From positions 496,001 to 560,000 of the forward strand of contig NZ_JAPWGL010000003.1 in assembly GCF_027213645.1 (NCBI RefSeq): a stretch of DNA of 64,000 bases. The letters are read 5' to 3'. Below are positions 6,755 through 15,035 of the stretch, one piece after another. Origin of the DNA: Pedobacter rhodius (GTDB lineage: Bacteria > Bacteroidota > Bacteroidia > Sphingobacteriales > Sphingobacteriaceae). The translations under genes and the position numbers were made by a program. Within the stretch, counting starts at the first letter, position 1. Every line of letters begins with the position of its first letter. Below the pieces are notes generated by a model that was not told the DNA's origin, did not search any database, and saw only the letters and a program-made list of their open reading frames with translations.

Positions 6755-9460
6755 TTATTTATACAGCTGGTTAAAAATCAGTTTAAACGTTCCGTGTGTT
6801 TGCGCCCTGAATGCAATTTCCGGACCAAATGCATAAAGTTTTCCTTTACCAATATTTGCTTCAAACGCCGTTACGCCATCCTGCAGATAAGCCTGGCCCC
6901 AGGCCCAACCGCTACGCAGTGGGGTTGCAGAGTTAAACCACATTAAAGGCTTTATTTTTCCCGATACGATTGCATCACCTGTCAATTTGAACACTGGGCT
7001 ATTGTCGAAATAGACATCGGCTTCGTGTTCCATTCCCCAGTTTGCCTGCTGTTTGTTATCAACTTCTACGTTAAGCACACTTCCAGGCACATAAAACTTT
7101 TCATCAGGCAGTCTTTTTTCCGTTCCGTTTACAATTTCAACCATCGCATTGCGAACAGGCAATTGTAAATGGTAAGCCAGGTTCGTACTCGAGCCGATGG
7201 TTACTATTTTTCCGCCATCTTCAAGGAATTTTTTGAGTTGAGGAATTGATTTGTCTGCTGTAATTCTACCGGTTTGTTTTTTAAATTCTTCCGGTACGTC
7301 TTGTGCATTTGGCGCACCAAAACCGCCTCCACCTCTTCCAGTAGCGCCGGCATTTGGCAATGCAGGAATTGCACCACCAACAAAAACAATTACATCATAT
7401 TTCGATTTCAAATCTCCGGCATCAATATCCTGCGGATAAATTACGGTGGCGTTGTAATGGTATTGCTCCATCATCCAGCGGACCCAGCCAGAAGCCATAG
7501 AACCGCCATAAGTATCCCAAAGTGCAATTCTGCCGGCTGTAATTTTAGTTTTATTTTTTGGCGCAGAAGCGGCTTTCAGTTTCACGTTGGCTTTTTCTAA
7601 AATACTTTTAGCACTACCCGAAGCTGAAACATAGAAGTCGCCATTTTCTGTAGAACGATAAACATCAATTTTGCCTTTTAATAAATCATTTACAGCCGTA
7701 TAAGAGTCGTTTTGTGCCGAAGCCAACACATAACCAGATCCCGATGCTAATTTGTTCTCCGGCTTTAATAACTGACCGAAAGGAATTCGCTCAAAAGGTC
7801 CGGAAAAATCATCGAGCAATCTGTCGAACTTAACATCCATCATGTAAGCGAGTGTCCAGCCGGCAGCATCATATGGCGGCGTTGGTGCGCTTCCTTCATA
7901 TTTGAAATCATTCGGGTGGTCTTGTGGTTCAAACATATCCAAAACATGCGGTCGGAAAGCCTGATCTGTTTTAACCACATAACTTCCTGCAGGATAACTT
8001 TTACCTGCAACGGTAAACGGTGCCGTAGCTTTTTGAACCAAAATCCCGGTTCTGATTAAGGCATTCAAGAATTTAATGGCTGAATTAAAATCAGGTTGGT
8101 CAGCAGATAAAATATAACCTCTAGGGTCGCGGTTTAACGGCGCTTTCATAACCGTATCATAAGCCTTCATGCTAATTGCCCCTCTGCCTCTTGCAAATTC
8201 GCTACCAGCTGCAGGAGTTGATGTTTTGGCCGCAGCATTAATTGCATCTATTTTTTTAGGCGAGAAAGACCAGGTATCCTTTTTTCCTCTATCAATAGAG
8301 TTTTTACCCATCTGATAAATATTGTACAACAATTCGTCATGATAGCGTTGAGCATAACCTAAAACCGCATAATTTAAAGAAACCGAGTAATCTATCGAGT
8401 TTTTAAAATACCATTTTCTTGGTGTAATCGGGTTTGGCGAATCGCCGCTTGGCAACAACCTCGACGGAACAAGCGGAATGTCAGAAGGCGTTGGACTACC
8501 GATAATCTCAGTTAACAAGCCCACCATATTGTGAAAATACGTTGTCGTTCTTAAACCACCATTATACCAGGTCGAATAAACGGAGCCACCTCTCTGTGTA
8601 TAACCTGGCTTGTTCTCTACGTTCATTCTATTGTGCATTGCAGCGCCAACAGCATCCAGACTGGTTAAAATTGTCGGGTCAAAAACGTAATTAAACGGAT
8701 CGCGATAGGGCGGTCCGGCAACGACTGTTCCGGCAGGACCAGCCTGATGGTGGTTGTACATAATTTGCGGTAACCATTCTACAAAAAGCTGGCGTCCCAT
8801 ATTTTGAGTTTCCTTTAGGTTTAGCATGAAAAAATCACGGTTGTTATCATGACCGGCATATTTTTCGTACAATCTTGGCAAGCCGGATAAAGTTCTTTTT
8901 TTCGGATCTTTATCCTTCATATACCAGTTACTCACCAATTCCTGCCCATCGGGATTAGCGTGTGTAAAAAGGATAATTACGTTATCCAGAATTCTCATCG
9001 TTTCAGGATCTGTTTTCGACGCAAATTCATATGCCGTTTGAATCAGCTGATGTGCACCAACAACTTCGTTCGCATGTAAGCCCCCGTCAATCCAAACCAC
9101 CGCTTTACCTTCTTGCGCTAAAGCCTTAGCCTGTTCAGGCGTAAGTTCTGCATGTGCCAGTTGCTGAGAAATTTCTTTGTATCGATCTAACTTTTTCAGG
9201 TTTTCAGGAGCGGAAACAATAAGCATATACTGGCTTCTGCCTTCTTCAGTTTTACCGATATCAACCAGCTTAACACGCTTCGATGTTTCTGCAAGTTTTT
9301 TAAAATAAGCTTCCGTTTGTGTGTAGTTTGCGAGTTGGTAATCATCGCCGATGTTGAATCCGAAGTGTGACTTTGGCGTCGGGACTTCTTGCGCAAACAC
9401 AGCGGCACAACTCAACATTAAAAAGGTAAAACATAACCTCTTAAAGTAGTTTTTTATCAT
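6755..9460 (-). CDS. Secreted M14 family zinc carboxypeptidase
   Basis: A 901-residue exported peptidase. The start at 9460 is preferred to the ATG at 9490 because it gives a signal peptide (MIKNYFKRLCFTFLMLSCAAVFAQ) and because the promoter -7 box (9488-9495) overlaps the upstream ATG. The M14 zinc motif HANE is at residues 129-132, the third zinc ligand in MYNHHQAG near 237, and a conserved NNRDFFMLN segment lies between. The C-terminal third (IALWDTYGGSMASGWVRWM, then VIVFVGG) resembles a class I glutamine-amidotransferase-like fold, as in other Bacteroidota M14 proteins of this size. A Gly-rich linker (GRGGGGFGAPNAQD) interrupts it. Likely role: periplasmic or surface peptide degradation; substrate unknown. 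Confidence 0.9.
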   Translation of the reverse strand: MIKNYFKRLCFTFLMLSCAAVFAQEVPTPKSHFGFNIGDDYQLANYTQTEAYFKKLAETSKRVKLVDIGKTEEGRSQYMLIVSAPENLKKLDRYKEISQQLAHAELTPEQAKALAQEGKAVVWIDGGLHANEVVGAHQLIQTAYEFASKTDPETMRILDNVIILFTHANPDGQELVSNWYMKDKDPKKRTLSGLPRLYEKYAGHDNNRDFFMLNLKETQNMGRQLFVEWLPQIMYNHHQAGPAGTVVAGPPYRDPFNYVFDPTILTSLDAVGAAMHNRMNVENKPGYTQRGGSVYSTWYNGGLRTTTYFHNMVGLLTEIIGSPTPSDIPLVPSRLLPSGDSPNPITPRKWYFKNSIDYSVSLNYAVLGYAQRYHDELLYNIYQMGKNSIDRGKKDTWSFSPKKIDAINAAAKTSTPAAGSEFARGRGAISMKAYDTVMKAPLNRDPRGYILSADQPDFNSAIKFLNALIRTGILVQKATAPFTVAGKSYPAGSYVVKTDQAFRPHVLDMFEPQDHPNDFKYEGSAPTPPYDAAGWTLAYMMDVKFDRLLDDFSGPFERIPFGQLLKPENKLASGSGYVLASAQNDSYTAVNDLLKGKIDVYRSTENGDFYVSASGSAKSILEKANVKLKAASAPKNKTKITAGRIALWDTYGGSMASGWVRWMMEQYHYNATVIYPQDIDAGDLKSKYDVIVFVGGAIPALPNAGATGRGGGGFGAPNAQDVPEEFKKQTGRITADKSIPQLKKFLEDGGKIVTIGSSTNLAYHLQLPVRNAMVEIVNGTEKRLPDEKFYVPGSVLNVEVDNKQQANWGMEHEADVYFDNSPVFKLTGDAIVSGKIKPLMWFNSATPLRSGWAWGQAYLQDGVTAFEANIGKGKLYAFGPEIAFRAQTHGTFKLIFNQLYK

Positions 9461-9487
9461 AGTTGAGAAAGTTTGGTTGGTTAGTGC

Positions 9488-9495
9488 CAAATATA
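9488..9495 (-). promoter_or_regulatory. -7 promoter box for the M14 peptidase
   Basis: Read on the minus strand this is TATATTTG, a match to TAnnTTTG, 27 bases upstream of the ATG at 9460. A clear -33 TTG is not visible. It argues against the start codon at 9490. Confidence 0.5.
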
Positions 9496-9612
9496 TAACA
9501 GAAAAGCTTCTATACTATTCTTGCTGTAAATTTGTTACAGTTTATACTGATTACACACCTGGGATTAAACATAAAAAACAGTATTTATTTAAAAAACCTG
9601 ATCCATATTGCA

Positions 9613-9620
9613 TACATTTG
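9613..9620 (+). promoter_or_regulatory. -7 promoter box upstream of the metE riboswitch
   Basis: TACATTTG matches TAnnTTTG and lies about 35 bases before the first riboswitch bases, a suitable place for the start of the leader RNA. The -33 element is weak (TTTATTT near 9584). Confidence 0.5.
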
Positions 9621-9654
9621 CCCTTGATGTAAGTTCTTAACTTTATTTTTTCAT

Positions 9655-9880
9655 CAACCGGTATCGGTTTTACTTAGCTGTAGATTAAAAGGGAATCGTG
9701 TGTAAATCACGAACTGTCGCGCAACTGTAAGTCTTGTCTTTTTAATAAGGACAACAAATTATCAAAAAATGCCACTGTACTTTCGGGTATGGGAAGGCGA
9801 TAATTTGGGGATAAGTCAGGAGACCTGCCAAATATCGAATTGACGATGCTTTCGCGTTAAAAAGCAATTGGTCAGGTCTG
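9655..9880 (+). ncRNA. Cobalamin (B12) riboswitch in the metE leader
   Basis: The conserved blocks appear in order: AAAAGGGAATCGTG (9688-), AACTGTCGCGCAACTGTAA (9712-9730), GCCACTGT (9771-9778), GGGAAGGCGATAATTTGGGG (9791-9810) and the B12 box AGTCAGGAGACCTGCC (9814-9829). The aptamer ends near 9831. Downstream, CAGGTCT (9873-9879) is complementary to AGACCTG (9821-9827) inside the B12 box, enclosing a small hairpin (TGCTTT...AAAGCA, 9847-9866), so it can serve as the expression platform. By family knowledge, B12 binding should lower metE expression. Confidence 0.93.
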
Positions 9881-10044
9881 ATTTGTACAATAAAATTACC
9901 ATTTTATCAGGTTCTCCTTTAGGCCTTTTGGCTGTGAAATCGGTTTTTTGTGCACCAACCTTTCCTTTTATTTTTATCCAAAGCTTTGTAAAATATTGCT
10001 AAAAGGGCTTTTAAACGATTTTATTTACTTAATCTTTAAAAGAA

Positions 10045-12378
10045 ATGCTAACGCAAAATCTGGGTTACCCGCGTATTGGTAGCCAACGAGAACTAAAAAA
10101 AATCTGCGAAAATTATTGGGCAGGTAAAACCGGGTACAAAAATGTACTGCAGGTTGGGAAAAACATCCGTCACGAAAACTGGCTGATGCAAAAAGAATCA
10201 GGAATAGATGTAATTCCATCAAACGATTTTTCCTTTTATGATCATGTACTTGATCATTCCTTAACCTTCGGTGCGATTCCGAAAAGGTACAATGAAGTTA
10301 TCCTTAAAAAAGGAAACTCCGAACTCGATTTGTACTTTGCAATGGCCAGGGGCTATCAAAAAGATGGTTTGGATGTTGTTGCAATGGAAATGACAAAATG
10401 GTTCGATACCAATTACCACTACATCGTTCCGGAATTTTATGAGAACCAACCTTTTAAACTTTTTTCGACAAAAATTATCGATGAGTTTTATGAAGCAAAG
10501 CAACTGGGCATTCTAACCAAACCCGTATTAATCGGTCCGGTTTCTTATTTGTTATTGGGCAAAGAGAAAACGGCGGGGTTCGAAAAAATTGATTTGATTA
10601 AAAATCTGATTCCCGTTTATTTGGATGTCCTAACGCGTTTAAATGCATTGGGTGTAGAATATATTCAGTTCGATGAGCCATTCTTAACCCTCGATTTATC
10701 TGAAAAAGAGCAAAAAGCGTATGAATATGCTTATAAAGAAATCAGAAAGGCTTTTCCTCGATTAAAAATTGTTTTAGCGACTTACTTCGAAGGCTTAGGC
10801 AATAACTTATCGTTAACTTCTTCCCTTCCAGTAAACGTATTGCATGTAGACTTAGTAAGGGCACACCAACAATTAGAAGAAGTTATAGCGGCATTGAATG
10901 ATAAAGTTATTCTTTCTTTGGGATTGGTAGACGGTAGAAACATCTGGAAAAATGACTTCGAGGATGCGCTCGACATTATAAATAAAGCAACCGAAAAATT
11001 AGGCCCGGAGCGCATCTGGATTGCTCCGTCTTGTTCATTGATTCATTCGCCTGTTGATTTGATTAACGAAACAAATGAGAAAAATCTCTCTCCGGAAATA
11101 AAACAATGGCTGGCCTTTGCGAAACAAAAAGTGGCCGAAGTTGTAACACTTAAAAAACTTGCATCAAACGAAGATCCTGCATCTACCCTGCAAAAACTTG
11201 AAGCAAATAAAATTGCCATTGCGAATCGGAAAAATTCTAAATTAATTCATAATCCTGAAGTTAAGGAACGGGTTAAATCATTAAAAACAGAAGATGCTGA
11301 ACGTTTAAGCCCATTTCCATTAAGAAAAACAAAACAGGAAGCGCTCAATTTGCCACGATTTGCGACCACAACAATCGGCTCTTTTCCGCAAACCGCTGAA
11401 GTTAGAAGCTGGCGGGCAAAGTTGAAAAACGGAACTTTTTCAATAGAAGCGTATAATACGCTAATTGCTGAAGAAACCGCTAAGTCGGTGAAATGGCAGG
11501 AAGAAATCGACCTCGACGTTTTGGTTCATGGTGAATTTGAACGTAACGACATGGTCGAATATTTCGGAGAGCAGCTTTCGGGTTTTGCCTTTTCGAAAAA
11601 TGGCTGGGTACAAAGTTATGGCTCCCGATGTGTAAAACCGCCAATAATTTACGGCGATGTTTCTCGTCCGCAGGCGATGACCGTAAAGTGGACATCTTAT
11701 GCACAATCGTTAACGACAAAGCACATGAAGGGTATGTTAACCGGTCCTGTTACGATTCTGCAGTGGTCTTTCGTTCGTAATGATCAGCCACGTTCCGAAA
11801 CCTGTACACAGATTGCTTTAGCAATTCGCGATGAAGTTTGTGATTTGGAAAGTGCCGGAATTAAGATTATTCAGATTGATGAGCCGGCAATAAGAGAAGG
11901 CTTGCCTTTGCGCAAGGCTGATTGGCAGAATTACCTGGATTGGGCAGTGAAAGCCTTTCGGATTTCGGCAAGTGGTGTTCGGGACGAAACGCAAATACAC
12001 ACACACATGTGCTATTCAGAATTCAATGATATTATCCAAAACATTGCTGATATGGATGCCGATGTAATTACCATCGAAACGTCACGGTCGCAAATGGAAC
12101 TGCTCGACGTTTTTGCCGATTTCAAATATCCGAACGAGATTGGTCCTGGCGTTTACGACATTCACTCCCCTCGAGTGCCTAAAAGGGAGGAAATGATTAC
12201 TTTGCTCAAAAAAGCAAAAGCTGTTATTCCATCAGGGCAGCTTTGGGTAAATCCGGATTGCGGATTAAAAACCCGGGGATGGGATGAAACCAGAAAAGCA
12301 TTAATCGAAATGGTTGAAGCCGCCAAAGAAATGCGTAAGGCCGAACTTATTTTAGATGAACACCCGCAAATAAATTAA
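10045..12378 (+). CDS. metE: Cobalamin-independent methionine synthase MetE
   Basis: MetE transfers the methyl group of 5-methyltetrahydropteroyl-triglutamate to homocysteine, the last step of methionine synthesis without B12. The 777-residue length is normal. The N-terminal half carries the substrate-binding repeat (LGYPRIGSQRELKKICENYW), and the C-terminal barrel holds the zinc ligands H654 and C656 (IHTHMC), E678 (ITIETS) and C739 (NPDCGLKTR). The start is set by an A-rich ribosome-binding region (TTTAAAAGAA) and the family N-terminus. A cobalamin riboswitch occupies the leader, about 165 bases upstream. This arrangement implies that the organism also has a B12-dependent MetH, which is an inference. 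Confidence 0.98.
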   Translation: MLTQNLGYPRIGSQRELKKICENYWAGKTGYKNVLQVGKNIRHENWLMQKESGIDVIPSNDFSFYDHVLDHSLTFGAIPKRYNEVILKKGNSELDLYFAMARGYQKDGLDVVAMEMTKWFDTNYHYIVPEFYENQPFKLFSTKIIDEFYEAKQLGILTKPVLIGPVSYLLLGKEKTAGFEKIDLIKNLIPVYLDVLTRLNALGVEYIQFDEPFLTLDLSEKEQKAYEYAYKEIRKAFPRLKIVLATYFEGLGNNLSLTSSLPVNVLHVDLVRAHQQLEEVIAALNDKVILSLGLVDGRNIWKNDFEDALDIINKATEKLGPERIWIAPSCSLIHSPVDLINETNEKNLSPEIKQWLAFAKQKVAEVVTLKKLASNEDPASTLQKLEANKIAIANRKNSKLIHNPEVKERVKSLKTEDAERLSPFPLRKTKQEALNLPRFATTTIGSFPQTAEVRSWRAKLKNGTFSIEAYNTLIAEETAKSVKWQEEIDLDVLVHGEFERNDMVEYFGEQLSGFAFSKNGWVQSYGSRCVKPPIIYGDVSRPQAMTVKWTSYAQSLTTKHMKGMLTGPVTILQWSFVRNDQPRSETCTQIALAIRDEVCDLESAGIKIIQIDEPAIREGLPLRKADWQNYLDWAVKAFRISASGVRDETQIHTHMCYSEFNDIIQNIADMDADVITIETSRSQMELLDVFADFKYPNEIGPGVYDIHSPRVPKREEMITLLKKAKAVIPSGQLWVNPDCGLKTRGWDETRKALIEMVEAAKEMRKAELILDEHPQIN

Positions 12379-12386
12379 TCCTCATT

Positions 12387-12462
12387 TTTGCCACGGGACT
12401 CGGAAAACGCGGAAGAAATGGAATTAAAAAATTCCGTATAAATCGGTGTTTCCGTGGCTACA
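12387..12462. repeat. Intergenic inverted repeat of the GCCACGGA type
   Basis: Arms GCCACGGGA (12390-12398) and TTCCGTGGC (12450-12458) enclose CGGAAAACGCGGAAG and ATTCCGTATAAATCGGTGTT. Related fragments occur at about 32834, 58798 and 60250. It may fold as a long hairpin at the end of metE. Confidence 0.6.
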
Positions 12463-12479
12463 TTTTTATAACCAAAATC

Positions 12480-12866
12480 ATGACCTTAGAAGAAAGAATC
12501 AGCGCATCAAAGACCAGTGTTTTTAAAGCCGTTTTTCCAAACACAACAAACCATTATGATACACTTTTCGGTGGTACGGCAATGCACATGATGGATGAAG
12601 TCGCCTTTATCGCTGCAACACGTTTTAGCCGGCAAATTATGGTGACGGTAAGCAGCGACAGAATCGATTTCAAAAAATCTATCCCGGCCGGTACCATTGT
12701 TGAGTTAATTGCCCGGGTAAGCCATGTTGGAAACACAAGTTTAAAGGTGAATGTCGAGATTTATATCGAACAGATGTATGCCGAAGGAAGAGAACTAGCC
12801 GTTCACGGCGATTTTACTTTCGTTGCAATTGATGAAAATAAGAAGCCGGTTCAGGTGATAAAATAG
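12480..12866 (+). CDS. Acyl-CoA thioesterase (hotdog fold, YciA-like)
   Basis: A 128-residue single hotdog-domain protein of the acyl-CoA thioesterase (YciA/BFIT-related) family. The helix signature TNHYDTLFGGTAMHMMDEVAFIAATRFS and the strand VTVSSDRIDFKKSIPAGTIVELIARVSHVGNTSLKVNVEIY are characteristic; D36-E37 in MMDEVA matches the acidic pair of this family. It would hydrolyse acyl-CoA to free acid and CoA in the cytoplasm. Chain-length preference cannot be read from the sequence. It stands alone about 100 bases after metE, separated by a repeat. Confidence 0.88.
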   Translation: MTLEERISASKTSVFKAVFPNTTNHYDTLFGGTAMHMMDEVAFIAATRFSRQIMVTVSSDRIDFKKSIPAGTIVELIARVSHVGNTSLKVNVEIYIEQMYAEGRELAVHGDFTFVAIDENKKPVQVIK

Positions 12867-12867
12867 T

Positions 12868-12960
12868 TTAACTCGGCGGAAATCTTCTTAAATCAGCGGG
12901 AGAAAAAATATTATTGCAAATTAAATACCGCAAATATCCGCTGATTCACGCAGACTTAAG
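12868..12960. repeat. Degenerate intergenic repeat (CTGCGGGA/CAGCGGGA type)
   Basis: Contains GGCGGAAATCTTCTTAAATC, AGCGGGAGAA and CCGCTGATTCACGCAGACTT. The first and last parts are partly complementary (TCAGCGG / CCGCTGA). It resembles the fragments at 4931 and 6630. Confidence 0.5.
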
Positions 12961-13020
12961 GTCATCGTCTTATATTTTCTTAAATGGTATTATAAAATTT
13001 TATTAACTAATCATGGAATA

Positions 13021-13830
13021 TCAATACAAAATCAGGTACAGATACGCATAAACAACAGGGGCTGCAAGTAATAATCCATCGAAACGGTCGAGTAAGCCAC
13101 CATGACCCGGAAGCAAACCTCCGCTATCTTTGGTATCCAAACTGCGTTTAAGCATCGATTCTACTAAATCGCCAAGGGTACCAAATGAAGCAATTAGTAC
13201 GGCCATGCCAACCCAAACCGTTGGGGTTGTTTCCTTAAACAGGAATGATAGGCCATAGGCAACCAGGGCGCTGGTTAACATGCCACCAAAAAAACCTTCC
13301 CAGCTTTTTTTTGGCGAATGGCGCTCAAACAATTTACGCTTTCCGTATTTTACACCGAACATATACGCACCGGTATCATTTGCCCAGAGCATCAGTAAAA
13401 AAGCCAGGGGAAAATGAAAATTGTACTCATTCCAATGGTTTAAAAAACCCAGTGCATGGAAAAAACAGAAAGGAAAAGTTACATAGACGAATCCAACAAA
13501 CGTATAAGATATATTGGCAAAGGGAATCTTGTTTTTCTTATACAGTTCGGTAATAAAAACCGAAAAAATCAACGGAATGCAAAGCAATAGATACTTAACA
13601 TCATATCGTAAATAATGCAAGCCCGCAGCCATTAAAAAAATTAGCGCTCCGGCAACTAAGCCTATATTTCTATGCGGCCTGATACCGGAGTTTTTTATCA
13701 GTTTATAAAATTCAAAAAGCGAAAGAATACTTAAAATCAGATAAAAAGCAGTAAATACATAGGTTCCTAAAAACACGGAGCCTAACATCACAATTGTGAA
13801 AAAGAATGCCGTTATTGCCCGGGTTTTCAT
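13021..13830 (-). CDS. cdsA: Phosphatidate cytidylyltransferase CdsA
   Basis: CdsA makes CDP-diacylglycerol from phosphatidate and CTP, the branch point of phospholipid synthesis, in the cytoplasmic membrane. The 269-residue protein has about eight hydrophobic segments and ends with the family signature: SMLKRSLDTKDSG, then LLPGHGGLLDRFDGLL. The middle LMLWANDTGAYMFGVKYGK segment is also typical. It follows DUF2007 and the CPBP protease on the same strand with a 48-base gap that holds a 21-bp tandem repeat, so the three genes may form one operon. Confidence 0.95.
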   Translation of the reverse strand: MKTRAITAFFFTIVMLGSVFLGTYVFTAFYLILSILSLFEFYKLIKNSGIRPHRNIGLVAGALIFLMAAGLHYLRYDVKYLLLCIPLIFSVFITELYKKNKIPFANISYTFVGFVYVTFPFCFFHALGFLNHWNEYNFHFPLAFLLMLWANDTGAYMFGVKYGKRKLFERHSPKKSWEGFFGGMLTSALVAYGLSFLFKETTPTVWVGMAVLIASFGTLGDLVESMLKRSLDTKDSGGLLPGHGGLLDRFDGLLLAAPVVYAYLYLILY

Positions 13831-13871
13831 GATGGAAAGTGGGTGATGAATGATGGAAAATGGGTAATATA
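13830..13871. repeat. Two-copy 21-bp tandem repeat before cdsA
   Basis: TGATGGAAAGTGGGTGATGAA (13830-13850) is followed directly by TGATGGAAAATGGGTAATATA (13851-13871). Read on the minus strand it gives a CCATTTTCCATCATTC type sequence right before the cdsA start codon; similar CCATTTTACAT stretches precede the genes at 26581 and 40927. Confidence 0.7.
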
Positions 13872-13878
13872 CATGGCG

Positions 13879-14085
13879 TTATTCGATTTCATTTTTAACA
13901 ATATATTCGATGGCTTTATCGAAATCTGCTTTATTTACCAAAACATTAATTTCGCCAATATTGTAAGCCGAAAGCTGCTTATTGATCACAACCGCAGGAA
14001 TATCTTCCTCGATTAATCCTTGCTTTAATACTTCGGCGGCAAATGCATCACCTGTTGTATATACTTTAACCCAGTTTTCGCTCAC
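13879..14085 (-). CDS. DUF2007 domain small protein
   Basis: A 68-residue protein matching the DUF2007 (putative signal-transducing) family: VKVYTTGDAFAAEVLKQGLIEEDIPAVVINKQ, then INVLVNKADFDKAIEYI. The fold is a short ferredoxin-like alpha-beta unit; no catalytic residues are known. Its start codon lies 20 bases inside the 3' end of the CPBP protease gene, so the two are translationally linked. No membrane segment. Confidence 0.85.
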   Translation of the reverse strand: MSENWVKVYTTGDAFAAEVLKQGLIEEDIPAVVINKQLSAYNIGEINVLVNKADFDKAIEYIVKNEIE

Positions 14086-14992
14086 GTTGTGCTGTATCTT
14101 TAAAAAATTTAAACAAAGCTATGGTTATTATTGCACTAATTAAATAGCCATACCACGGAAAACCGATCGGATTTTCTGCTTTATCGAGTGGCATGTTATG
14201 TTTCTGCATATAGTAAGCCACGCAAACGGCATAACCATTATTTATAAAATGTCCCAACATGGCATACCAGATACTTCCACTGAAATAATACAGATAGCCA
14301 AACCCGGCGCCTAAAAGTAACCTGGGTAAAAAACCATAGAATTGCATGTGAATGGCACTAAAAATAATTGCTGATATCCAAATGGCGGCATGGGGATTAT
14401 TAAATGCTTTTGTCAACGAACGCTGCACACCGCCACGAAACATTAATTCTTCTCCAATTGCCGGTAACACCGCTATCATAATGAGATTTACGATAAAATC
14501 CCAAGTGCTGCGAACGGTTAAAAGCTGTATGGTAAGCTTCATTGCTATGTCTTCCTTTTCTTTCATCCAAGCTTCTATCTTTTGAAGAAAACCAGGTAAA
14601 ACCATCTTTTGATTCCAAATTGCACTCCATTCCATAAATGGCATACTCAAAACCATTATCGCCAAAACAAGAATTAGCAGGGCTAATTTGGGCTTTTTAA
14701 AGCTATAGAAGTCGGTTAATTTTTTCTGTGCCGTAAGCGCCAAAGCTATCGGTGGCAAAATAAACGTACCTATCGAACTTAATATTTGTATAATTTTAAA
14801 TCCATCTATAAATTTTGGATCTCCGGATAAAAGCTGGTTGATATTGCTAATCATGCCTAGTCCGTAAATCATTAATACAATAACCACAGCAATAATTCCG
14901 AAAACCACTCCGCCAACAACTGCGTAAAATAAAAGTAAAAGTAATTGCAGGAAAGGGTTGATTTCTTCCTTATCAGGTGTTACAACATTCAT
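14066..14992 (-). CDS. CPBP family intramembrane glutamic endopeptidase
   Basis: A 308-residue membrane protein of the CPBP (CAAX protease/bacteriocin-processing, Abi) family. The start at 14992 is chosen: the longer frame to 15160 runs into the divergent dusB gene and adds a non-conserved segment. Seven or so hydrophobic segments are visible. Motif 1 is GEELMFRGGVQ (EExxxR), motif 2 ISAIIFSAIHMQFYGF (FxxxH) and motif 3 GHFINNGYA (HxxxN). Substrate unknown. It overlaps the DUF2007 gene by 20 bases and is divergent from dusB, with only 43 bases between starts. Confidence 0.9.
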   Translation of the reverse strand: MNVVTPDKEEINPFLQLLLLLFYAVVGGVVFGIIAVVIVLMIYGLGMISNINQLLSGDPKFIDGFKIIQILSSIGTFILPPIALALTAQKKLTDFYSFKKPKLALLILVLAIMVLSMPFMEWSAIWNQKMVLPGFLQKIEAWMKEKEDIAMKLTIQLLTVRSTWDFIVNLIMIAVLPAIGEELMFRGGVQRSLTKAFNNPHAAIWISAIIFSAIHMQFYGFLPRLLLGAGFGYLYYFSGSIWYAMLGHFINNGYAVCVAYYMQKHNMPLDKAENPIGFPWYGYLISAIITIALFKFFKDTAQRERKLG

Positions 14993-14998
14993 TATTTG

Positions 14999-15006
14999 TA
15001 CCTTTG
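14999..15006 (+). promoter_or_regulatory. -7 promoter box for dusB
   Basis: TACCTTTG matches TAnnTTTG and lies 29 bases before the dusB ATG. The -33 part is not clear and would fall inside the CPBP gene start region. Confidence 0.5.
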
Positions 15007-15035
15007 TATGTTTTATTAATCGTTGAAGATAGAAA

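Noticed and set aside
7274..7600. Plus-strand frame opposite the M14 peptidase
   Set aside because: Shadow of the Gly/Pro-rich linker on the other strand; no start-site or family signal.
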